From: Rhizobium mongolense USDA 1844
GTDB taxonomy: Bacteria; Pseudomonadota; Alphaproteobacteria; Rhizobiales; Rhizobiaceae
Assembly: GCF_000419765.1 (NCBI RefSeq)
Contig: NZ_ATTQ01000007.1
Span: 1-64,000, forward strand
Reading direction: 5' to 3'
Length of the DNA: 64,000 nt
Shown here: positions 8,130 to 15,373 of the stretch, one piece after another
How the letters are laid out: the number at the start of each line of letters is the position of its first letter
Numbering within the stretch: position 1 is the first letter of the stretch
Made by a program: the position numbers and the translations under genes
Notes under the pieces: model-generated
Databases searched by the model: none
What the model was told of the DNA's origin: nothing
Seen by the model: only the letters and a program-made list of their open reading frames with translations

Positions 8130-8434
8130 ATCATCCTCCTACAAGAGTGATGCTCTTCGAGGCAAAAACGCAAAAAATCCGGAAAAGTTTATGTGGGATT
8201 GCGGTCGGGAGGCTACCTCGATCGCTATGATCCAGCCCTGTAAGGGGTGGTAATACGAGGGGAAGCCGACGCGCCCCGACCTTGAAAGTGCTGGATACGC
8301 AACCAGTGCCGTCGGCCAAGCCGGGAGGGTAGCCCGTCATCATGCCCCGAGTGAGGAACTGCCGTAGAGCCCGAGGTGCGTGGCTCGCTGAAATCCGGTC
8401 GCCGATCATCTCGGCTAGGGGCGCCCGTATTCAT
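8130..8434. other. Gap with no supported gene
   Basis: About 300 bases upstream of the tRNA-Met-like gene. Frames on both strands have no credible start site or protein-like composition. It may contain promoters for the 7905-8129 gene and the tRNA, but none is obvious. Confidence 0.4.
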
Positions 8435-8510
8435 GTCGGAGTAGAGTAGCCCGGTAGCTCGCCAGCCTCATAAGCTGGAGGCCGGAGGTTCAAATCCTGC
8501 CTCCGCAACA
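8435..8510 (+). tRNA. tRNA-Met(CAU)-like gene, initiator-like, degenerate
   Basis: A 76-nt cloverleaf with anticodon CAT at 8469-8471. The anticodon stem is perfect (CCAGC/GCTGG). The D arm GAGTAGCCCGGTAGCTC and T loop TTCAAAT match initiator tRNAs, but the first two acceptor pairs are mismatched (G1:A72, T2:C71), the T stem has one G:G mismatch, the 3' end reads ACA rather than ACCA, and the three G:C pairs that mark initiator anticodon stems are absent. It is either an element-borne tRNA-Met variant or a tRNA pseudogene. Confidence 0.6.
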
Positions 8511-8634
8511 ATACCAGCCGCGGGACCTGTTGGGCCCGGTGCGAGAATGCTGCTCCAGTCAAGTGTTTCGGAAATTCCGAATAACTGCCCGTCGCCTCAC
8601 CCGGTTTTCTCGCCGCCTAGCCCTAGGTAGATCA

Positions 8635-9315
8635 TTAAAGAGGCCGACTGCCGATTTCTATTGAGACGATTAGGTTGCGACCGTTCTCAGCGTGGGCCTC
8701 TAATTTGGTTTCGAGCCCGGCGGCGACAAGGGCGTTGCATACATCCACGGCCGCGCTCTTAGCTCTTGCGTCGCCATAGATTGGGGCAAAAACGGTAATG
8801 CCTACCCCCGGCGCGATAGGTACGCCAGCGGGCGGTGAACCAACAGAGAGACCTCTTGGCTGCGCAAGCTTCCAACCTGCAGCTTGAAGCGTGGTTACAA
8901 GCTGGCCCCAAAGAGGACGTGCGTCAGGAACGCCGTCGGCAACCAACCCAGAAAATATCTGCCCTCGGTAGATCATCGCTGCCTTGCTGATCTCTAGTGC
9001 TGTCTGCTCTGAGAGTGCTCTTGGCTTGCGGTAGTTTGCGAGTTGCAATTGAGATTCGGCGGCCTTGGCTTCGGCCTGGGCAGCGCGCGACGAGGCAGAG
9101 GCCAAGTCAGCGTTTGCTCGGCGTTCCTGAACGGCTGTAGCCCACATCATGAGGATGGTGCCGATGAACGTAGTTAATGCCGAAAAGAAAGCGGTTGCTG
9201 TAAGCGGTTCGATTGCAGCGGCAACGGCGGTCACCGCTCCGATCAGTAGGAAGGCCACCCCAAAGTGCTGGCCCTTCTTCGCATAATCAGAGGGAACGTT
9301 GAAAAACTTGCCCAA
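8635..9315 (-). CDS. Two-span membrane protein with coiled coil and C-terminal domain
   Basis: 226 residues, probably from a TTG start (TTGGGCAAG) with GGGG nearby. Two membrane segments lie at about 18-36 and 40-60 (FLLIGAVTAVAAAI; FFSALTTFIGTILMMWATA). An alanine/glutamine-rich coiled coil follows at about 64-95 (ASSRAAQAEAKAAESQLQLA), then a soluble domain of about 115 residues. No family is recognised. It is the downstream partner of the 9412-9980 gene; a conserved 26-base linker (9337-9362) separates them. The design resembles membrane-anchored accessory proteins carried by prophages. Confidence 0.55.
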   Translation of the reverse strand: MGKFFNVPSDYAKKGQHFGVAFLLIGAVTAVAAAIEPLTATAFFSALTTFIGTILMMWATAVQERRANADLASASSRAAQAEAKAAESQLQLANYRKPRALSEQTALEISKAAMIYRGQIFSGLVADGVPDARPLWGQLVTTLQAAGWKLAQPRGLSVGSPPAGVPIAPGVGITVFAPIYGDARAKSAAVDVCNALVAAGLETKLEAHAENGRNLIVSIEIGSRPL

Positions 9316-9411
9316 TCACGACCCCAAGGTTAGTTCATGCCAGTCCCGACAAAATGCGCGGCATGAGAAATTCGCCCAGACGCTCGTCAAAGGCAAGACG
9401 CCAGCGTGGTG

Positions 9412-9980
9412 CTATGGGATTTGAGCCGGTGCGAGCGTGAACGCTTCGTACGTCCACCAAGCCCCGATTCCGAAGGAACTGAATGCCCCGATACCCGCGA
9501 GAATCGCGACGACGTTTGCAACGAACCCAGCCTTTTTCGCTATCGGGCCGCCGGCGTAAAGCCATTGGGTTAAATAAGTTCCGCCAGAGACCAGGCCGCC
9601 GAGCAAGGTGCCTATGGCAAACGGCAGAAGGCAGGAGGCATAGGTGGAGATGAACGGGGATTTGTTCACTGCCAAGTGGGCGATGAAGGCGAGCATAGCA
9701 ACAGAAGCGCCGCCGTTTATACCGACAATCGTGCGGATGGCGTTCTGTCCCGCCATGATGACTGACTTAAACATCTCGATCTCGCCGTTGTAATTGTGTT
9801 TGGCGGCCTCAAGATGAGAGCTGAGATCAGCCTTATAGCGTTCGAGCTCGGCCATTGATGGTTCTGCTGACGGGGCGTCCGATAGTTGATGAGGTTGTCG
9901 ACGAAGATTGCGGCGGTTCCTTGCTGCTTTATCGCTTCAATCTCTGCCTTCATCTGTGCTGCGAATTGCTTGGCGTTCAT
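9412..9980 (-). pseudogene. Four-span membrane protein with N-terminal coil, apparent frameshift
   Basis: The minus-strand start at 9980 encodes MNAKQFAAQMKAEIEAIKQQ then GTAAIFVDNLINY. Near 9880-9900 the coding pattern moves to a second frame (QLSDAPSAEPSMAELERYKA ... EIEMFKSVIMAGQNAIRTI) that continues to 9412. The second part has about three to four hydrophobic segments (ASVAMLAFIAHLAV, ASCLLPFAIGTLLGGLVSG, GFVANVVAILAGIGAFSS). If the shift is real the gene is broken; alternatively a 147-residue protein starts at 9855 (MAELERYKADL). Function unknown. Confidence 0.45.
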
Positions 9981-9994
9981 GTTTAATCCTGCGT

Positions 9995-10095
9995 CGGTTG
10001 CATAAGCAGGAAACGATGGATGACCTTGAGTCGCAAGTGCAGCTCAACAACAGCCCCGGGCGTGCCGCGAAATCCGTAACGATTTGCACATTGTT
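9995..10095. promoter_or_regulatory. Conserved divergent leader, copy 1
   Basis: Intergenic region between the 9980 (minus) and 10121 (plus) starts. It contains cggttgcataagcaggaaac (9995-10014), cttgagtcgcaagtgcag (10025-10042) and tttgcacattgtt (10083-10095). The same three blocks occur in the same order at 11351-11430; the first two are exactly 30 bases apart in both. Probably a shared promoter/operator; no standard sigma-70 spacing was found. Confidence 0.5.
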
Positions 10096-10120
10096 CGACT
10101 TCTCCACAGCGTGAGAGACG

Positions 10121-10480
10121 ATGATCGATAATTTCCTGATGCGGGCGCTGATGCTACTCGGCGCCCATTGGCTGTGCGATTACCCGCTGCAGGGACAGTT
10201 CCTCTCCGACGCCAAACAATCAGGCCCGCTGCGCGTTTATCATCTGATCGCACACTCCGGCATCCAAGGCGCCGGCGTGGCAGTGGTCACGGGGAATGTC
10301 TGGCTAGGTCTGTTCGAATGGACGGCACACGCGATGATCGACGAGGCGAAGGTGAGGGGCAAGACGACGTTCGCCCAGGATCAGGCTTTGCACATCGGCT
10401 GCAAGGGGCTGTGGCTCGTCTGCCTGGTCGTGTCCGCCGCATTCTTTTCTGGGCAATCTATCTCGGTCTGGTGGCGCTGA
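10121..10480 (+). CDS. DUF3307 family membrane protein
   Basis: 119 residues: MIDNFLMRALMLLGAHWLCD then YPLQGQFLSDAKQ, a HLIAHSGIQG segment, and GLFEWTAHAMIDEAKVRGKT. The conserved HW-x-x-DYPLQ, H-x-x-x-H and D/E-rich pattern is that of DUF3307, a small membrane family frequent in phages and integrative elements. Four hydrophobic segments are likely, the last one (CKGLWLVCLVVSAAFF) near the C-terminus. An alternative frame reads into a further hydrophobic stretch ending at 10521, so the last residues may be altered by a frameshift. It is the only plus-strand gene between the two minus-strand gene pairs. Confidence 0.7.
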   Translation: MIDNFLMRALMLLGAHWLCDYPLQGQFLSDAKQSGPLRVYHLIAHSGIQGAGVAVVTGNVWLGLFEWTAHAMIDEAKVRGKTTFAQDQALHIGCKGLWLVCLVVSAAFFSGQSISVWWR

Positions 10481-10934
10481 TCTTCATCATAGGTTCTCTG
10501 CCGATGTGGTGGCTGTTATGAGTCCCCGTGCAGAACGCGCGATCCTTACACTTCTCTGTGCTGTTGCTGCCGCCTGTCTCGTCTATGCGGTGTGGTCCAT
10601 CTGGTAGAAAATTCATATCGCGAAATGCGAAGGTCACATCGGCTAGTAGAAATGATTTTGCGTCATCTGCCAAGAACGAGGCGAATTGCTTCAATTTGGC
10701 GACTGCGATCGTCGAAAAAGCGACCGCAAGCGCAATTAGGCGTTCCGTGCGTCCCAAGGTGGTTGCCGTCTGCAGCAGCTTGCCGTCCCAGTAGAGGTTA
10801 TTGTTCGCATCGATGCCCAGCAGCGAAACGCCTTCGATAGAGATGGAGTTGACACCGGGCGGCCAATCTGCCGGCGGCTTCTCTCTTATGAATTTGAGGC
10901 GTCTTATTTTGTCCCAATCTAACGGCTGCTTCAT
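10458..10934 (-). CDS. Small membrane-anchored hypothetical protein
   Basis: The start at 10934 (MKQPLDWDKIRRLKF) is favoured by a TTGGAG site; the longer frame at 10946 begins inside that site. The N-terminal domain has the pattern SISIEGVSLLGIDANNNLYW then DGKLL, followed by one hydrophobic span (RLIALAVAFSTIAVA). The last 50 residues overlap a plus-strand reading frame and look random, so the true protein may have been shorter and lost its stop. Similar small proteins with LYWDGK plus one span are known to me from rhizobial accessory regions. Function unknown. Confidence 0.5.
   Translation of the reverse strand: MKQPLDWDKIRRLKFIREKPPADWPPGVNSISIEGVSLLGIDANNNLYWDGKLLQTATTLGRTERLIALAVAFSTIAVAKLKQFASFLADDAKSFLLADVTFAFRDMNFLPDGPHRIDETGGSNSTEKCKDRAFCTGTHNSHHIGREPMMKISATRPR
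10518..10607 (+). CDS. 29-residue membrane peptide
   Basis: MSPRAERAILTLLCAVAAAC followed by LVYAVWSIW: a short basic N-terminus and one hydrophobic span. The ATG overlaps a TGA in the previous hydrophobic frame (ATGA at 10518-10521). There is no clear Shine-Dalgarno other than coupling. Possible lysis- or membrane-associated phage peptide; low certainty. Confidence 0.35.
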   Translation: MSPRAERAILTLLCAVAAACLVYAVWSIW

Positions 10935-10974
10935 CGAAAGCTCCAAATGCCAGTCCTGAAAAACGCACGGCTGA

Positions 10975-11340
10975 TTATTCTGCGCTTACCGGTTTCGTGC
11001 GGGTGAACGCCCACGGGGCGGCAGTATCATATCCGAACTTAGAGCACTCATAGACCTGGCCTTTTACGTCCCTCCTCGGATCGGCGTAGCCAACTGCGAG
11101 CATGATCGTCGGCGGGAACTGACAATGACATAGCTTGTAGCCGAGCGACCTTGCCAGTTCAGCTTCGGCTATAGCCAGCTGCTTTTCCGAATTTTCGATG
11201 GCCAAGGAGGCCGCTGCTTGCTTGTCGGCAGGCAGCATGTCCTTTGCATCTCTGAATACGCCCAGGAGTTGCCGGATCGCCTTGAAGGAAGCAGACGCCG
11301 CGCTTGCGCCAGCTGCAATATTTTCAGGTGTAATTTCCAT
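10975..11340 (-). CDS. Hypothetical protein with helical N-terminus and Cys motif
   Basis: 121 residues. An alanine-rich helical N-terminus (AAGASAASASFKAIRQLLGVF ... KQLAIAEAELARSLGYKL) is followed by CHCQFPPTIMLAVGY and YECSKFGYDTAAPWAFTR. The arrangement CxC...CxxF/C looks like a zinc-ribbon in which the last expected Cys is Phe. It starts 11 bases from the conserved leader copy 2 and is the upstream partner of the 10934 gene. Function unknown. Confidence 0.55.
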   Translation of the reverse strand: MEITPENIAAGASAASASFKAIRQLLGVFRDAKDMLPADKQAAASLAIENSEKQLAIAEAELARSLGYKLCHCQFPPTIMLAVGYADPRRDVKGQVYECSKFGYDTAAPWAFTRTKPVSAE

Positions 11341-11350
11341 CGCGTCTTAG

Positions 11351-11430
11351 CGGTTGCATGAGCAGGGAACTCTCAACCGGCTTGAGTCGCAAGTGCAGTT
11401 TGGCAACGTGACCGGGCTTTGCACATGGTT
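11351..11430. promoter_or_regulatory. Conserved divergent leader, copy 2
   Basis: Between divergent starts at 11340 (minus) and 11498 (plus): cggttgcatgagcagggaac (11351-11370), cttgagtcgcaagtgcag (11381-11398) and tttgcacatggtt (11418-11430). This is the second copy of the module at 9995-10095, again directly upstream of a minus-strand gene pair. Confidence 0.5.
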
Positions 11431-11497
11431 GCTCACAGTGTTCTACATATATTCACAGCCTGATCGGCCTTTGAATTTAATCAACCGGAAATCAAAT

Positions 11498-11845
11498 ATG
11501 CGCGGTGGACCGAGAAAAGGCGCTGGGCGCCCCAGAGGAGCCGCGACAAAGCGAACTCGCAAGATCGCGGATAGGGAGAGTCAGAAAGGCTTGACGCCTC
11601 TGGAGGTCATGCTGAAGGCAATGCGCGAACACGCCGACAAGCAGGATTGGGATGCTGCAGCGTCGATCGCGAAAGATGCAGCGCCTTACATGCATGCCAA
11701 GCTCGCCAGTATTCAACACACCGGCCGCGGTGGCGGCCCTATCCAAACCGTAACGTATCGGAAGGACAGCTCAATGCACACGATGCCATCTTTGGCCCGC
11801 CTGCCACCGGCAGCGGAGATGATGAGGGCTGTACCCGCAGGTTGA
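11498..11845 (+). pseudogene. Terminase small-subunit-like protein, C-terminus frameshifted
   Basis: The start MRGGPRKGAGRPRGAATKRT has the GGPRKGAGRP signature of phage terminase small subunits or AT-hook-like DNA-binding proteins, followed by LTPLEVMLKAMREHADKQDW and AKDAAPYMHAKLASIQHTG. From about 11757 the open frame (RKDSSMHTMPS...) no longer looks natural, while the neighbouring frame reads SEGQLNAHDAIFGPPATGSG then DDEG, which is the expected acidic tail. A frameshift here would place the real stop further on. The large terminase subunit is not found. Confidence 0.55.
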
Positions 11846-11854
11846 TTGGCTCGA

Positions 11855-12492
11855 GATGGGCGAAAGCTGGTCGCCACGGCTTGAGATCTGCGTCGGAGGC
11901 CCGCGCCAGATGCAAGGCATGGGACCGGATGGAAAGTACAAGGCCCTGCTGATCACGGCCAATGAACTGAAATAGCGGCCATGGTCGAGCTCGGGGCATC
12001 CTGGGAATGGCCGGAGGATCAGCCGCATATCTCCATCCAGATCGGCTTGAAGGTCGCTGCCCTCATACGTGAGCACGGCAAGCCTGATTTTGTAGTGCTG
12101 GAGGAGCAATCCCTCGCCAAGATCGGCAACACCAGCGCCGACGCACTCATTTATCCATGGGTGGCGACCACGGCCATTGTCTCGACGATCGCCAACTTCG
12201 GCATTCCCTAGGGCACGCTCCCGCAAGGCACTTGGCGCAAGAGCTTCTACGGACAGACCGTGAAGCCATCGCTAGACAACAAGGGCAAGAAGGATTGGAA
12301 GAGCGCCGCCGTCACCGGATGGGAGCGCATCGGCATCCGTCTCCCGTCTCGGAGAACGCTCGCCCACAATGCTGCGGAGGCATGTGCTCTTGCGATCTGT
12401 TGGTGGTGAAGGAAATGAAGGTTCATGCCGGCCGGTATCAAGAGCCGCTGATGGCGCTGCGGATGCAGCGGAATGAAAGGGCTGCGGCATGA
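11855..12492 (+). pseudogene. Chimeric remnant: Acb1-like 2H fragment joined to RuvC-like resolvase
   Basis: The 5' part (EICVGGPRQMQGMGPDGKYK ... LLITANEL; ELGASWEWPEDQPHISI) resembles the C-terminal 2H-phosphoesterase module of phage Acb1-like proteins, with the second H-x-S/T motif (HIS). It runs into a RuvC-like segment (DFVVLEEQSLAKIGNTSADA, then ALIYPWVATTAIVSTIANFG), interrupted by TAG at 12209-12211. In the same frame GTWRKSFYG ... DWKSAAVTGWERIGI ... HNAAEACALAICWW follows, then a frameshift to AGRYQEPLMALRMQRNERAA (stop 12492). The joint near 12036 probably marks a deletion. RuvC-like assignment rests on the HNAAEAxALAIC ending. Clearly non-functional. Confidence 0.5.
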
Positions 12493-12757
12493 GGTTTTCA
12501 GCCAACTATTGGCTTTGTGTCGGTCCGAGCAGCTGCCAAGGCCTATCCCGATCTGGTCGAGAAACAACGTCTCCGCCTGGTTCGCGTTCTTCGATGGTTT
12601 GCCGCTGGGATGGCTACAATTCTGGGCTCTGGACCTCGATGGCGTCATATCGAAACGACACGCCTTGGGCGAGATGATATACGAGAGGATGCACCGGCGC
12701 TTCGGAGCCTTTGCGGTCCAGCCTGATCTTCTCGATGACAGACGAGGTGCGGCATGA
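12489..12757 (+). pseudogene. Unrecognised degenerate gene between RuvC-like and DUF6362-like remnants
   Basis: An ATG at 12489 overlaps the stop of the previous remnant (ATGA) and the next gene's ATG overlaps a TGA at 12754-12757, so one coupled gene once filled this interval. Pieces in different frames look partly protein-like (VRAAAKAYPDLVEKQRLRLV; RDDIREDAPALRSLCG) but no single frame does. No function is proposed. Confidence 0.25.
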
Positions 12758-13390
12758 CAGGGCGTGAAATTGGAGAGCGGTTCAGTCGGGCCGTGGAAAT
12801 CAGCATGTGGTCGTTCTCATCAGTAGGACGCAGGTTCCGAACCGTGCCGCATGGATCGAATATCCATACACCCAGGCCGACAAGAACGGCTGGGGCGGCG
12901 AACTGCTCTCCGAGGAGCGCAAGGATTTCTGGTCGACCCTCAGCCGGATAGCGTCAGCCCGCGAAATCAGCGAAGCCGAGGAAACCCAGACATGGCTCTC
13001 CTATGTCGACGATGAGAGCGAGCGTCGTTGCCTCACAGCATGGGCGTGGTGTCCGGCTCGGAAGGGGTTCTTCAAGAACTGGTGCAAAGAAGAGGGCATC
13101 CACCCCGAGACCGGACGGCGCCGAAAAGAGGGGCAATCTTGCGTATTTTGTTAGCTTTGTCTCGCAAGCCATTGCAGCATAACGAAATCGACCTTCAAGG
13201 CCTGTTCCCTGATGACCCTAAAATCAGCGACAAACATGTCATCATCGCAGAAGGTGCGACACACTGGCGGGCCGCAGAGGCAAAGCCCATGGCCTGTGAC
13301 TTTGATACCGATCTCGCTGGATTTGATTGGGCGGCAAAGCAGAACGAACGCCGCCGTCAGCGAGAGGCCCGCAAGCGTCAGGCGGCATAG
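12754..13390 (+). pseudogene. DUF6362-like phage protein, second copy, multiply frameshifted
   Basis: The start MTGREIGERFSRAVEIS is in frame 1. It continues in another frame from about 12807 (RAAWIEYPYTQADKNGWGGE ... TWLSYVDDESERRCLTAWAW; FFKNWCKEEGIHPETGRRRK) and again after about 13130 (ILRILLALSRKPLQHNEIDL ... KHVIIAEGATHW ... NERRRQREARKRQAA, stop 13390). The joined product is about 205 residues. The basic ending matches the first copy (7124), supporting common ancestry. At least two frame changes are needed. Confidence 0.5.
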
Positions 13391-13537
13391 AGGTCTGAAG
13401 TTCTGCCCGGGTTGATCGCCGGATGCATCCTCACTCGCCCGGCTCGGGCACCAATTCGAGGCAATGCCTCAACAATACAGAATTTGTTTTGAATGCCGCT
13501 GGCAGCGCTGTTTAACTCGCCTCTAGGAGGAGTTCCC

Positions 13538-13840
13538 ATGAAGAACGTGATTTTAGCAGCTACGCTTTTGCTCCCGTCGTCGGGCCTTGCCGCCCAGGCC
13601 GTGGAAGTCAATGCCCGCGCTCACACGTGTGGCCAGATTGCGCAAATTATCCGCCAATCCAAAGCGGCTTTTGTACGCACCGGCTTCGGCGGCCGCAGCT
13701 TCCGCTATCCGCCGTCCCGCTGTAGGCTGGGTGACAAGCGCGCCATCGTCAGCTTGCGGGATGCCAACGGACAGATGTGCACCCTCGACTATGCGTGCGT
13801 TAATGATCCGGCATCGCCCTATAACTGGTCCTTGGATTAG
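13538..13840 (+). CDS. Small secreted protein with paired cysteines
   Basis: 100 residues. The start at 13538 has TAGGAGGAG eight bases upstream, so the longer frame (13493) is rejected. Signal peptide MKNVILAATLLLPSSGLAAQA. The mature part has four cysteines (HTCGQI, SRCRLG, QMCTLD, YACVND), suggesting two disulfides in the periplasm. A conserved hypothetical type in Rhizobium phage-like regions. It appears intact while adjacent phage genes are broken, and is followed by terminator copy 2. Confidence 0.65.
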   Translation: MKNVILAATLLLPSSGLAAQAVEVNARAHTCGQIAQIIRQSKAAFVRTGFGGRSFRYPPSRCRLGDKRAIVSLRDANGQMCTLDYACVNDPASPYNWSLD

Positions 13841-13909
13841 CGCTCCGGAGCCCAGTGGATAACTCAACCGAAGGCGGCGCGTCGAACCTGGACCGGCCTG
13901 ACCACCACA

Positions 13910-13940
13910 GCCCGCCACCTTAACCGGTGCGCGGGCTTTT
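13910..13940 (+). terminator. Rho-independent terminator, copy 2
   Basis: GCCCGC/GCGGGC stem followed by TTTTCATTT. Near-identical to copy 1 at 7857-7887 over about 37 bases, one of several duplicated parts of the element. Confidence 0.75.
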
Positions 13941-13968
13941 CATTTCAGCAGAAATGGTGTGACCGCGG

Positions 13969-14220
13969 CTATGCAAGATGAACGCCGCTTATCCGTGCTG
14001 GAAGTCCCTGTATTGCGTATCTGGGGAGACGACGCCATGTAGATCCAACCGTATTCCGGTTGAGGATGTCCATGAATTCGGAGGCATCCTTGCCCGTCAG
14101 GTCTTTCAACTGCTTGTACCCGATCGTAGCAGGATAGCCAGTGATGGCATCAACAACGGTCCACGTGCCGTCTGCTTCTGCGCGGCGGTCGTATGCCATG
14201 CAAGAGATTTCGGAAGACAT
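13969..14220 (-). CDS. Small hypothetical protein of the W-x-V-x-D-x-x-T-G family
   Basis: 83 residues from ATG at 14220, supported by AAAGGAGGAC six bases upstream on the minus strand. The core GTWTVVDAITGYPATIGYKQ then LKDLTGKDASEFMDILNR matches the layout of the 1122-1364 and 15061-15246 proteins. The last 25 residues look less ordered (RLPRYAIQGLPARISG) and may derive from a lost stop codon. No signal peptide. Unknown function. Confidence 0.6.
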   Translation of the reverse strand: MSSEISCMAYDRRAEADGTWTVVDAITGYPATIGYKQLKDLTGKDASEFMDILNRNTVGSTWRRLPRYAIQGLPARISGVHLA

Positions 14221-14479
14221 GATGTCCTCCTTTCTGGCGCCCCGTAAGGAGTGGCGCGTATAGGATAAACGCGAAGTAGGCCCATTTGTTTCGGTCCTGG
14301 GGCCAGCACCGTCCGTGCCGGCGGGTTCGGGCAAATAAGGAGAAGTCGCATGAGCGAATAGAACCGCCCCGTAAACCAAGGCGAAATTCTTCTGCAGCGG
14401 CAAGGACGGGAACACTGTTTTCCTTCCGCCGTCTATTCCGAGGATATCCAATCCGAGGATGACGGCGGGAGAGATCGAC

Positions 14480-15042
14480 CGCGATCCCCGATCCGAATGC
14501 CGGCTTGTGGTGGATGGCGTCCTGCCCGGGCTCGAATGCCGCGGTCGAGGAACAGGAGCGTCTGAGCAGAGCTTGCCGCCGCAGCTTCCTCTCAGAGTGC
14601 GACAAACCCTCGGAAGGTGGGGTCTCCGCTCGCCAGACCGCCGACGCCGCTCCACGGTCGCTGTATGTCAGCCGTAAGGTCATTAATGCGGTATACAAAG
14701 GGGCAGGGTTTCGAAACCACGTTGCCGGCCGACGACCTGCATGTGACGATTACCTACAGCCGGACCCATGTCGACTGGATGGCGATGGGCTCTGCATGGG
14801 ATGACGAAGTGAAAATCCCGCGGGGTGGGCCCGCGGCTGATGGAGCGGTTCGGAGAGCTGTTCGCGTCGAACATGAGCTGGGATTACGCCGAGTACGGCT
14901 GCATATCACCATCTCTTACGACGACGATGCTCCGGAACTCGCGACCGTCGAACCCTATCAGGGCGAGATCCTGCTCGGACCGGAGGTGTCTAAGGAAGTG
15001 ATCGACGACTGGCTTGCGAGCGTCAGGGAAGTGGAAGTCTGA
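14480..15042 (+). pseudogene. Acb1-like 2H phosphoesterase domain of a phage protein, frameshifted
   Basis: In order, across frames: APRSLYVSRKVIN, KGQGFETTLPADDLHVTITY then SRTHVDWM (first H-x-T motif, about 14735-14745), VKIPRGGPR, a shifted segment LMERFGELFASNMSWDYAEY (about 14836-14900), then LHITISYDDDAPELATVEPY then QGEILLGPE (second H-x-T motif) to the stop at 15042. Two H-x-T/S motifs define 2H phosphoesterases; the anti-CBASS protein Acb1 is one phage example, and related domains occur in phage virion-associated proteins. At least three frame changes make this copy dead. The specific Acb1 link is inference. Confidence 0.55.
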
Positions 15043-15060
15043 TGCTCGGTGTCATCGGTG

Positions 15061-15246
15061 TCACGCAGCCAGAAGAAATTCTTGATCTACCTCGCGGTTC
15101 AATGCTCCGACCAACTCCTTGGCCTCCTCGGCTGTGAGCATGTCCATGACAAATCCGTTGATCACGGCTTTCTGCCCGGTGACTTCATCGAACACCGACC
15201 AATAGATGTTGAGATTCTTGTGAACGTTATACCTGTGGGCTTCCAT
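15061..15246 (-). CDS. Small hypothetical protein of the W-S-V-x-D-x-x-T-G family
   Basis: 61 residues (MEAHRYNVHKNLNIYWSVFD ... NREVDQEFLLAA). An AAGGAGGAAT site seven bases upstream of the ATG at 15246 decides the start; upstream residues in the longer frame (to 15333) are rejected. The core YWSVFDEVTGQKAVINGFVM then DMLTAEEAKELVGALN aligns with the two other family members in this window. Acidic, soluble, no signal peptide; unknown role. It lies antisense to the phage structural remnants and appears intact. Confidence 0.65.
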   Translation of the reverse strand: MEAHRYNVHKNLNIYWSVFDEVTGQKAVINGFVMDMLTAEEAKELVGALNREVDQEFLLAA

Positions 15247-15373
15247 GGGGAATTCCTCCTTCTTGAAGCATCGATAGAAAAGCACGTCGCCACCAAAAGA
15301 TGAATCGTGCGTGTGTATATCGAGCCTATCCATTGGGATAGTGCCCGGCTACGCCGCTAACCTCGGGTCCACA

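Noticed and set aside
8131..8434. Minus-strand frames of 69-92 codons next to the tRNA-Met-like gene
   Set aside because: Arg/Ser/Gly-rich composition typical of antisense frames in GC-rich DNA and no start sites.
9995..11430. Leader repeats as attachment sites or transposon ends
   Set aside because: They are direct, not inverted, lie beside gene starts with conserved spacing, and have no target-site duplication; regulatory role is more likely.
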